This document shows, piece by piece, positions 1 through 4,764 of a stretch of DNA of 5,386 bases. Numbering within the stretch: the stretch's first letter is position 1; every line of letters begins with the position of its first letter. The position numbers and the translations under genes were made by a program. Under the pieces are notes generated by a model. It searched no databases, was not told the DNA's origin, and was given only the letters and a program-made list of their open reading frames with translations. The stretch comes from an uncultured Clostridia bacterium (GTDB taxonomy: Bacteria; Bacillota; Clostridia; UMGS1883). Location: the NCBI GenBank assembly GCA_947630525.1, contig CANRHW010000111.1:1-5386 (forward strand), in the 5' to 3' direction.

Positions 1-425
1 TAAATCGCGGTAATAACTATGACAACGATTATAAATATGATAATGAAGATGCCCAGCCAGCCGCCGCTCTTGCCCTCGCTCTCAGGCTCGGGCGCGGCGT
101 TATCGCCATCGGTACCGATGCCGGCCTCCGGATTTTCAGGCGTGACGGGCACGCCGGCGCCGGCAGAATCAATCTCCTGCTGCTTGGCGGCTATTTCCTG
201 CTCCAGAGTGGCGATGCGGGTATCCTTCTGTTCCAGCTCCTGGGTGTATTGAACGGTCCTCTCGTTAAGCTCATTAACGGCCTTTTTGGCCCGGCCGCTT
301 TGAACGGCGCTGCCGATTATGCCGCCGATTATAAGAGAGATCACCACCGCCACGGAAAAAATGACCATGCTGCGCTGGTTATTATTGCGCGGGGCGCGGG
401 ACCTCGATGTTTGACGTTCGTCCAT
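1..425 (-). CDS. Partial membrane protein of unknown function, two hydrophobic segments flanking a coiled coil
   Basis: I do not recognise this protein. Reading leftward from ATG at 425-423, the frame stays open for 141 codons to the window edge. The next codon begins TA, so the protein may end there (TAA/TAG) or continue (Tyr). The start is supported by GGAGGG at 437-432, six bases upstream, and by a good promoter behind it. Visible layout: an Arg/Asn-rich, positively charged N-terminus (residues 1-19), a transmembrane segment (about 20-41), a Glu/Gln/Lys-rich stretch with heptad-like spacing suggesting a coiled coil (about 46-86), a Pro/Gly/Glu-rich flexible linker (87-122), then a second very hydrophobic Ile/Val-rich segment (123-141). 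By the positive-inside rule the N-terminus should be cytoplasmic, with the coiled coil and linker outside. Function, family and true C-terminus cannot be told from what is visible. Confidence 0.8.
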   Translation of the reverse strand, partial: MDERQTSRSRAPRNNNQRSMVIFSVAVVISLIIGGIIGSAVQSGRAKKAVNELNERTVQYTQELEQKDTRIATLEQEIAAKQQEIDSAGAGVPVTPENPEAGIGTDGDNAAPEPESEGKSGGWLGIFIIIFIIVVIVITAI

Positions 426-463
426 AAAAAACCCTCCGTTACAACAAATTATATTCTATTACA

Positions 464-492
464 AGTATATCACAATTTTTTCAACTAATCAA
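464..492 (-). promoter_or_regulatory. Sigma-A-type promoter for the leftmost minus-strand gene
   Basis: On the minus strand, TTGATT (492-487) is followed after exactly 17 bases by TATACT (469-464), a good housekeeping match. Transcription would start near 457 and give a leader of about 30 nt containing the GGAGGG ribosome site. A second possible pair in the same stretch, TTGTGA with TATAAT at a 16-base spacing, lies slightly downstream. No convincing terminator is seen between the ABC ATPase stop (529) and this promoter, so some read-through from the ABC operon is possible. Confidence 0.6.
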
Positions 493-528
493 GACAAATT
501 TATATTTTTTCCGAATTTTTTTCGCGCC

Positions 529-1281
529 CTATTTTTCCATCGCGTTCATTATGAAATCGCGGGTGCGGGGATTTTTGGGGTTGGTGAACATTTCCTCCGG
601 GGCGGAGGTTTCCACTATGACGCCGTTTTCCATAAATATCACCCGGTCGCTGACGCTGCGGGCAAAGCCCATTTCGTGGGTGACGATTATCATGGTCATG
701 CGCCGGTCCGCCAGACTGCGTATCACCCGCAGCACCTCGCCGGTAAGCTCCGGGTCCAAAGCCGAAGTTGGCTCGTCAAAAAACAGCACCTCCGGGTCCA
801 GGGCAAGCGCCCGGGCGATAGCCACCCGCTGCTGCTGGCCGCCGCTGAGCTGGTAGGGGTAACAGTCCGCCTTTTCGGCCAGGCCCACCCTGTCCAGCAA
901 AGCGCGGGCCCGCTCCTGGGCCTCGGCCTTGGGAGTTTTTTTCACCTTCATAGGGGCGACGGTCAGATTTTCAATCACCGAAAGATGCGGAAAAAGGTTG
1001 AAATTCTGGAACACAAGCCCTATTTTTAGGGTTATGCGGCTCAGGTCCGCCTTTGAGGCATAGCGGCCATCCTTGAACAGCACGTCCCCGTCGAGGGTAA
1101 CAACGCCGTCGTCAATGGTTTCAAGCTGGGTCAGGCAGCGCAGCAGCGTGGATTTGCCGCCGCCGCTGGGGCCAAGCACGCTTATGACCTCACCCCGGCC
1201 AAGGTCAAAGGATATGTCCCGCAGGACCTCCAGGGAGCCAAAGCTCTTTTTTAAGTTTCTTACGCTGAGTACGGTTTCCAT
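529..1281 (-). CDS. Polar amino acid ABC transporter, ATP-binding protein (GlnQ/ArtM-like)
   Basis: This is the cytoplasmic ATPase subunit that drives an amino acid importer; 250 residues is the normal length for the family. All nucleotide-binding motifs are intact: Walker A GPSGGGKST (37-45, with Gly where Ser is commoner), Q-loop Gln92 in LVFQNFNLFPH, signature LSGGQQQRVAIARAL (145-159), Walker B VLFFDE (165-170), D-loop SALD (173-176) and switch His202 in VTHEMGFA. The FQNFNLFPH stretch and the FDEPTSALDPEL run are typical of the HAAT (polar amino acid uptake) group. Start ATG at 1281-1279 has AGGAGG at 1292-1287 with a five-base spacer. That site overlaps the TAG stop of the upstream permease (1293-1291), so the two genes are almost certainly co-transcribed and translationally coupled. 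The exact substrate cannot be read from the ATPase, so no gene symbol is given. Confidence 0.95.
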   Translation of the reverse strand: METVLSVRNLKKSFGSLEVLRDISFDLGRGEVISVLGPSGGGKSTLLRCLTQLETIDDGVVTLDGDVLFKDGRYASKADLSRITLKIGLVFQNFNLFPHLSVIENLTVAPMKVKKTPKAEAQERARALLDRVGLAEKADCYPYQLSGGQQQRVAIARALALDPEVLFFDEPTSALDPELTGEVLRVIRSLADRRMTMIIVTHEMGFARSVSDRVIFMENGVIVETSAPEEMFTNPKNPRTRDFIMNAMEK

Positions 1282-1290
1282 GGGGGCCTC

Positions 1291-1941
1291 CTATCTGTAG
1301 TAATCCAATTTTTTCTCGGTAATGCTCAGTACAAAGGTCAGTACGGCGTTTATGGCCAGATAAATTCCGCCCGCCACCAGATAGGGCAGGACGCTCACCT
1401 TGGCCGAGGCCTGAACCCGCGCGGTGTTCATGAGCTCGAATATACCGAGCACCTGAATAAGTGAGGTGTCCTTTACCAGATTGATTATCTCATTGCCCAT
1501 GGGCGGGATTACGCGCTTGACCACCTGGGGCAGCACCACGATAAAGAAGGTCTGCGTCCGGGAAAGCCCCAACACCTTGCCGGCCTCCCGCTGGCCCATA
1601 GGTATGCCCTCTATGCCGCCGCGGAAAATTTCGGCAAAATACGCGGCGTAATTCAGTATCAAAGCCACGTTTGCCGCCAGCATACGGTTGCCGTTCCAGC
1701 TAAAGCCGAAGTTCTCAATAAGCGCGGGGCCGTAAAAAAGGAACATTATCTGCAGCATAAGCGGCGTTCCGCGAAGAATTAGTATGTAAAGCCGCGCCGG
1801 CAGGCTGAATATCCAAATACGGCTCATGCGCAGCACCGCCACCAAAAGTCCCAGCGGTATCGAAAAAATTATGGTCGTGGCGAACATTCGCAGCGTGATG
1901 ACCGTGCCGTCCAGCAGCAGCTTAAAAACATCCGCGTTCAT
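1291..1941 (-). CDS. Polar amino acid ABC transporter, permease (GlnP/HisM-like)
   Basis: This is the membrane subunit of the importer, 216 residues from ATG 1941-1939, a usual length for the HisMQ/GlnP family. Evidence includes the N-terminal LLLDGTVITLRM stretch, the conserved LRGTPLMLQIMFLFYG (56-71), and the cytoplasmic EAA loop that docks on the ATPase (about 119-139, EAGKVLGLSRTQ then VVLPQ), followed by NLVKDTSLIQVLG. Hydrophobic segments lie at about 19-38, 52-72, 85-105, 133-148 and 186-207, fitting a five-helix permease. The frame stays open to a further ATG at 2058, but those 39 extra residues are Arg/Gly/Pro-rich and unlike the family. That ATG also lies upstream of the predicted -10 box. 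The chosen start has AAGGAGG (1954-1948) six bases before it. The gene leads an operon with the ATPase. The binding protein, normally in the same operon, is instead at 3788-4687 on the other strand. Confidence 0.94.
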   Translation of the reverse strand: MNADVFKLLLDGTVITLRMFATTIIFSIPLGLLVAVLRMSRIWIFSLPARLYILILRGTPLMLQIMFLFYGPALIENFGFSWNGNRMLAANVALILNYAAYFAEIFRGGIEGIPMGQREAGKVLGLSRTQTFFIVVLPQVVKRVIPPMGNEIINLVKDTSLIQVLGIFELMNTARVQASAKVSVLPYLVAGGIYLAINAVLTFVLSITEKKLDYYR

Positions 1942-2000
1942 AGTCGTCCTCCTTGGCGTGAAAATCTGTGTCGGAAAGGGCGTATCCACTCTGCCCCCGC

Positions 2001-2026
2001 GCCGCCGTCCTACCTTGCGCGGCGGC
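2001..2026 (-). promoter_or_regulatory. GC-rich hairpin in the permease mRNA leader
   Basis: GCCGCCG (2001-2007) pairs perfectly with CGGCGGC (2020-2026) around a 12-base loop. It lies in the roughly 100-nt leader predicted between the promoter start (about 2040) and the permease ATG (1941). An alternative six-base pairing, CCGCGC (1997-2002) with GCGCGG (2017-2022), competes with it. There is no run of U after it on the minus strand, so it is not an intrinsic terminator. It matches no riboswitch that I recognise. A role in mRNA stability or leader control is possible but unproven. Confidence 0.35.
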
Positions 2027-2046
2027 CCAAAACAATATATACATAA

Positions 2047-2075
2047 ATTATACCGCATTTTTAATTAAATGTAAA
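2047..2075 (-). promoter_or_regulatory. Sigma-A-type promoter of the permease-ATPase operon
   Basis: On the minus strand, TTTACA (2075-2070) and a perfect TATAAT (2052-2047) are separated by exactly 17 bases. Transcription would start near 2040, giving a leader of about 100 nt before the permease ATG. The spacer contains the palindrome TTTAATTAAA directly after the -35 box. Confidence 0.7.
2060..2069. promoter_or_regulatory. Candidate operator palindrome in the permease promoter
   Basis: TTTAATTAAA is a perfect 10-bp palindrome lying between the -35 and -10 boxes, where a bound repressor would block RNA polymerase. The same 10 bases recur at the equivalent place in the binding-protein promoter (3716-3725). 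No regulator is encoded in the window. The motif is pure A/T in an AT-rich gap, so chance is a real alternative. Confidence 0.35.
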
Positions 2076-2087
2076 TACCGATTTTTG

Positions 2088-2116
2088 TTGCATTTGTGAA
2101 TTTTTTGAGATATAAT
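2088..2116 (+). promoter_or_regulatory. Possible rightward promoter for the RACE gene
   Basis: TTGCAT (2088-2093) is followed after 17 bases by a perfect TATAAT (2111-2116). The -10 box forms the first bases of repeat copy 1, and the transcript would begin near 2123 inside its palindrome, giving an unusually long structured leader of about 185 nt before the ATG at 2309. The second repeat copy also carries TATAAT (2228-2233) but has no recognisable -35 at 16-18 bases. The promoter match is good, but TATAAT also arises simply from the repeat's palindrome. Confidence 0.4.
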
Positions 2117-2156
2117 AAAGCCAAAGCTTTATTATATTTCTGATTTTACGCGCCGC
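2109..2156 (+). repeat. 48-bp direct repeat, copy 1
   Basis: These 48 bases recur without mismatch at 2226-2273, an offset of 117 bp. The unit has an AT-rich half with a near-perfect palindrome (arms 2110-2121 and 2126-2137 around CAAA) and then TCTGATTTTACGCGCCGC, with a GC-rich end. Identity stops sharply at both ends (2108 versus 2225, and 2157 versus 2274). It looks like a palindromic intergenic element of the REP/MITE kind, or a partial tandem duplication. No transposase or clear target duplication is seen. Confidence 0.85.
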
Positions 2157-2197
2157 CGAATTTTTCCTCGCCTTAGGCTCGGAAACGGCGATGCGCA

Positions 2198-2233
2198 ATT
2201 ATATCATAAATTTTTTCAAATTTATGATATAAT
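2198..2233. repeat. Perfect 16-bp inverted repeat with a 4-base loop
   Basis: ATTATATCATAAATTT (2198-2213) is the exact reverse complement of 2218-2233, with TTTC as the loop. It is all A/T apart from one C-G pair. There is no adjacent T run that would make it an ordinary terminator. The right arm runs into repeat copy 2. Copy 1 lacks this extra arm, so it is not part of the 48-bp unit itself. Confidence 0.75.
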
Positions 2234-2273
2234 AAAGCCAAAGCTTTATTATATTTCTGATTTTACGCGCCGC
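2226..2273 (+). repeat. 48-bp direct repeat, copy 2
   Basis: Exact second copy of 2109-2156. Its palindrome arms are 2227-2238 and 2243-2254 around CAAA. Its first eight bases are also the end of the right arm of a separate 16-bp inverted repeat (2198-2233), so the two hairpins cannot form together. It ends about 20 bases before the RACE ribosome site. Confidence 0.85.
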
Positions 2274-2290
2274 TCAAAGCCTTTGGGCGG
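2270..2290 (+). repeat. Short hairpin just before the RACE ribosome site
   Basis: CCGCTCAAA (2270-2278) pairs with TTTGGGCGG (2282-2290), including one T-G wobble, around a three-base loop. In a rightward transcript it would sit five bases before the AGGGGG ribosome site (2295-2300) and could influence initiation. It partly overlaps the end of repeat copy 2. Confidence 0.4.
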
Positions 2291-2308
2291 TATTAGGGGG
2301 ACTGCGCC

Positions 2309-3652
2309 ATGCGAATAACCGTTACCGACGGAACAACTGCGAGGTCCGGCGAATTTTCGGAGGGGAAAAAGGCCGGCGAGATAATTGCGGAGCTTGGCTT
2401 CGATTTCACCCTGCCCTGCGGAGGGGCGGGCCGCTGCGGCAAGTGCCGGGTCAGGCTTAACGGGGAGGAGGTTCCGGCCTGCCGTACGGAGCTTTTTTCG
2501 GACGCGGTCATCGAGATACCCGCCGGCGAAGCCGCCGTCCTCGGCGCGGAGGAGCGGGCCGGGCAGGCCTGCGGCGTGGCCATAGATATTGGCACTACCA
2601 CCGTGGCCGCGGCCCTGTTCAGCGACGGCCGGCCGGTAAAGACCCTGGGCCGCAAAAATCCCCAGTGCGCCTACGGCGCCGACGTGATAAGCCGCGTCGG
2701 CTATAAAAATCCCGCGCTGCTGACAAGGGCCATAACCGCCCTCGTCCGGGAGCTGCGCCGGGAGCTGGGCCCGGAGGAAAACACCGTCATTACCGGCAAC
2801 ACGGCCATGCTCTCGCTCCTGTGCGGATTAGACGTGAGCGGTATGGGGGTCTGGCCCTTTACGCCGCCCTCGGCCTTTGACACGAATTTTGACGGGGCCT
2901 GGCTGCCGCCGTGCCCCGCGGCCTTTGTTGGGGCCGACGCCCTCTGTTCAATGCTGTGGACCCGCAGCCGCGGCGAAACCGCCCTAATGCTGGACCTTGG
3001 CACCAACGGCGAAATTGGCCTTGTGTGCGGGGACAAATACTATTTTACCTCCGCCGCGGCGGGGCCCGCTATGGAGGGGGCCGGCATCGGCAGGGGCATG
3101 GCCGCCGAACCGGGGGCCATATTCCGCGCGGACGGCGGCGGCTTCCAGGTAATCGGCGGCGGCGAGCCCAAGGGCATTTGCGGCAGCGGCCTGGCGGACG
3201 TGATGGCGCTGATGCTGGACGGCGGCGCAATGGACGCCGCCGGCGCGATAAAAAGCGACTACGAGATACACCGCAGCGGCGTTTTTATCACCCAGGCGGA
3301 CGTGCGGGCCTTTCAGCTTTGCAAGGCGGCGCTGGCCGCCGGCGCAGGCACCCTGCTTAAAAAATGCGGCCTGAGCGCCGGCGACCTCGACAGGGTCTAC
3401 CTTTCCGGCGCTTTGGGGAAAAATATAGACGTGAAAAACGCCGTACGCACCGGGCTTTTGCCCGATCTGCCCGAAGAAAAATTCGTCCCCATAGGCAACG
3501 GCGCCCTCATGGGGGCGGCGCTGCTGCTGGACGAAGACCGCCGCCGCGAGATACGCTCCATCGCCGGCGGCTGCACCTGCTTCGACCTGGCCGCGGACCC
3601 GGACTTTGCGGAGAGCTTTATACGCGAAATCGACTTCCCAAAGCGGGGCTAA
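2309..3652 (+). CDS. RACE-family protein: 2Fe-2S ferredoxin plus ASKHA ATPase (COG3894-like), compact form
   Basis: Members of this family use ATP to push an electron onto an inactive cob(II)alamin protein, restoring the active Co(I) state of methyltransferase or corrinoid iron-sulfur proteins. The N-terminal ferredoxin domain (about 1-72) has Cys37, Cys43, Cys46 and Cys58, the CX5CX2C...C pattern of a 2Fe-2S site. The ASKHA part begins near residue 89 with AIDIGTTTVAAALF (phosphate loop, 91-104). It continues with ITGNTAMLSLLCG (161-173), LMLDLGTNGEIGLV (226-239), SAAAGPAMEGAGIGRGM (248-264), ICGSGLADVMALML (290-303), VYLSGALGKNID (363-374) and IGNGALMGAALLL (395-407). It also carries GGCTCF (Cys422, Cys424) near the end. 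At 447 residues it is shorter than common members of about 600, apparently lacking most of the linker between the two domains. ATG 2309 has AGGGGG (2295-2300) eight bases upstream. No corrinoid protein or methyltransferase is in the window, so the actual target is unknown. Confidence 0.9.
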   Translation: MRITVTDGTTARSGEFSEGKKAGEIIAELGFDFTLPCGGAGRCGKCRVRLNGEEVPACRTELFSDAVIEIPAGEAAVLGAEERAGQACGVAIDIGTTTVAAALFSDGRPVKTLGRKNPQCAYGADVISRVGYKNPALLTRAITALVRELRRELGPEENTVITGNTAMLSLLCGLDVSGMGVWPFTPPSAFDTNFDGAWLPPCPAAFVGADALCSMLWTRSRGETALMLDLGTNGEIGLVCGDKYYFTSAAAGPAMEGAGIGRGMAAEPGAIFRADGGGFQVIGGGEPKGICGSGLADVMALMLDGGAMDAAGAIKSDYEIHRSGVFITQADVRAFQLCKAALAAGAGTLLKKCGLSAGDLDRVYLSGALGKNIDVKNAVRTGLLPDLPEEKFVPIGNGALMGAALLLDEDRRREIRSIAGGCTCFDLAADPDFAESFIREIDFPKRG

Positions 3653-3708
3653 ACCCGCCGCGGCTTGCAAAAAAGCAAAAACCGATAAAAAAATTACATA
3701 AAACGCTC

Positions 3709-3737
3709 TTTACTATTTAATTAAATTGGTGTAAAAT
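3709..3737 (+). promoter_or_regulatory. Sigma-A-type promoter of the substrate-binding protein
   Basis: TTTACT (3709-3714) and TAAAAT (3732-3737) are separated by exactly 17 bases. Transcription would start near 3744, giving a leader of about 44 nt with AAGGAG at 3772-3777. Its own promoter allows the binding protein to be expressed independently of the upstream RACE gene. Confidence 0.6.
3716..3725. promoter_or_regulatory. Candidate operator palindrome in the binding-protein promoter
   Basis: TTTAATTAAA, extended here to a 12-bp perfect palindrome (3715-3726), starts one base after the -35 box. The same 10-mer starts directly after the -35 box of the permease promoter on the other strand (2069-2060). 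The matching position supports a shared operator for the two halves of the importer, though the A/T-only sequence weakens the case. Confidence 0.35.
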
Positions 3738-3787
3738 AGATTTCGGATTTTGAGAAGTCCCAATCTTTCTTAAGGAGATGTATTTAC

Positions 3788-4687
3788 ATGAAGAAGTTTA
3801 TGGCACTGGTACTTGTCCTGGCGCTGGCTTTCGCTTTTGCCGCCTGCTCGGGCAATACCGACAATGAAGACGTGAACAATGTAAACGAGCAGCAGCAGGA
3901 CGTGGCCGACGGGCAGCAGGAGGTTCAGGACGAGCAGCCCGAGGATGAGGGCAGCGGCCTTGTCATTCTTGACGAAAGTCTCGCCCCCGAGGAATACGGC
4001 ATTGGCTTCCGCAAGGAGGACGAAGCCCTCTGCTACGCCGTTGAGGCCGCTCTTTCGGAGCTCAAAGCTCAGGGCAAGCTGGCCGAGATTTCCGAAAAGT
4101 GGTTCGGCGAGGACAAGATAGTTTTTGAGTCTGACGCCGATATCGCCAACGTGGGCCTGACCACCCTCCCCGGCACGCTCAAGCTCGGTCTTGACGCGTC
4201 TTTCCCTCCCCTGGGCTACACCGACGACCAGAACAATATCGTAGGCTTTGACATCGATCTGGCTCAGGCCGTATGCGATTTCTATTCCATGGAGCTTGAA
4301 TGCGTGCCCATCATCTGGGACAACAAGGATATCGAACTCCAGAGCGGCAATATCGACTGCATCTGGAACGGCTTTACCATCAATGAAGAGCGCAGCGAAA
4401 AGTACTGCATGAGCAAGCCCTATCTTGCCAACCGTCAGGTCGTAGTCGTTGCCGAGGGCAGCGGCATCAATTCTCTGACCGATCTGGCCGGCAAGAGAGT
4501 GGCTCTCCAGAGCGACTCCTCCGCTTCGGACGCCCTTGAAGCCAATGAGGAAGTAAACGCCTCCATTGCCGAAAAGGTAGAGCTGACCGACAACCTTGCC
4601 GCCCTTATGGAGCTTAAATCCGGCAGCGTTGACGCCGTTATAATGGACGAGGTCGTAGCGCGCTACGTAATCAGCAACCAGATGTAA
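3788..4687 (+). CDS. Amino acid ABC transporter substrate-binding lipoprotein, apparently circularly permuted (SBP_bac_3)
   Basis: This is a surface lipoprotein that should capture an amino acid and pass it to the permease/ATPase at 529-1941. ATG 3788 has AAGGAG (3772-3777) ten bases upstream. Residues 1-19 form a signal peptide ending in FAAC; Cys20 is the lipid-modified residue. Residues 21-56 are an acidic, Gln-rich linker. Residues 57-113 contain ILDESLAPEEYGIGFRK, then a helix and ISEKWFG, which is normally the C-terminal end of this family. The usual N-terminal start of the fold follows at 131 (LKLGLDASFPPLGYTDD, GFDIDLAQAV). After that come IWNGFTINEER (192-202, with Arg202 expected to hold the substrate carboxylate), the hinge near 218-222, lobe 2 (LTDLAGKRVALQS), and VDAVIMDEVVARYVI with Asp287 expected to hold the amino group. 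It stops at 299, just where the moved segment would normally begin. The DNA after the stop does not encode that segment. Family and export are near certain; the permutation is read from remembered family order. Confidence 0.93.
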   Translation: MKKFMALVLVLALAFAFAACSGNTDNEDVNNVNEQQQDVADGQQEVQDEQPEDEGSGLVILDESLAPEEYGIGFRKEDEALCYAVEAALSELKAQGKLAEISEKWFGEDKIVFESDADIANVGLTTLPGTLKLGLDASFPPLGYTDDQNNIVGFDIDLAQAVCDFYSMELECVPIIWDNKDIELQSGNIDCIWNGFTINEERSEKYCMSKPYLANRQVVVVAEGSGINSLTDLAGKRVALQSDSSASDALEANEEVNASIAEKVELTDNLAALMELKSGSVDAVIMDEVVARYVISNQM

Positions 4688-4726
4688 ATTCGCTGGGCTG
4701 AAAATTCTCGCAAACGAAAAGGCCAA

Positions 4727-4764
4727 AAAATCGGTACAGGCGCTACCGCGCCTGTACCGATTTT
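4727..4764. terminator. Bidirectional intrinsic terminator between convergent genes
   Basis: A 17-bp perfect stem (4727-4743 with 4748-4764) closes a TACC loop. Its core is TCGGTACAGGCG, flanked by A on the left and T on the right. Rightward transcripts end in TTTTATTTTA after the stem, serving the binding-protein gene 40 bases upstream. Leftward transcripts end in a T run from the A tract at 4725-4730, serving apbE. The apbE stop codon (4765-4763) overlaps the right arm. Confidence 0.9.

Larger units (their letters stand above)
1942..2308. other. Divergent intergenic region rich in repeats and hairpins
   Basis: No credible gene lies in this 367-bp gap. From the left it holds the permease ribosome site (1954-1948), a GC-rich leader hairpin (2001-2026), the permease promoter (2047-2075, minus), a possible rightward promoter (2088-2116), two exact 48-bp repeat copies (2109-2156 and 2226-2273) each with an internal palindrome, a 16-bp perfect inverted repeat (2198-2233), a short hairpin (2270-2290), and the ribosome site of the RACE gene (2295-2300). 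Base composition alternates sharply between AT-rich palindromes and GC-rich blocks. Confidence 0.8.

Noticed and set aside
19..488. Plus-strand open frames at 19-252 and 249-488
   Set aside because: They are opposite the membrane protein, lack good ribosome sites, and the second runs through the minus-strand promoter and ribosome site.
493..528. Possible terminator after the ABC ATPase
   Set aside because: There are A/T runs and a four-base CGAA/TTCG pairing but no real stem followed by T's on the minus strand.
1942..2046. T-box or amino acid riboswitch ahead of the permease
   Set aside because: The leader is too short for a T-box, has no visible T-box core motif or terminator, and matches no lysine or glycine riboswitch core that I can see.
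1942..2058. N-terminal extension of the permease to the ATG at 2058
   Set aside because: The extra 39 residues do not resemble permeases. The ATG lies upstream of the predicted -10 box, and AAGGAGG sits just before the ATG at 1941.
2109..2273. CRISPR array
   Set aside because: There are only two repeats, each is self-palindromic and 48 bp, the one 'spacer' is 69 bp and itself structured, and no cas gene is present.
2984..3670. Minus-strand open frame opposite the RACE gene (228 codons), and plus-strand frames at 2911-3360 and 3364-3720
   Set aside because: Their Arg/Ala/Gly-rich low-complexity translations are typical shadows of a GC-rich gene. The in-frame RACE protein has all expected motifs across this stretch.
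3643..3680. Possible terminator after the RACE gene
   Set aside because: The stem GCGGG/CCCGC is only five pairs and is followed by A-rich rather than T-rich sequence on the plus strand. Not enough to call.
3770..4726. Long open frame on the minus strand opposite the binding protein (318 codons)
   Set aside because: The plus frame has a signal peptide, lipobox, ribosome site, promoter and family motifs. The minus frame has no ribosome site, no recognisable motif, and its composition mirrors the plus codons.
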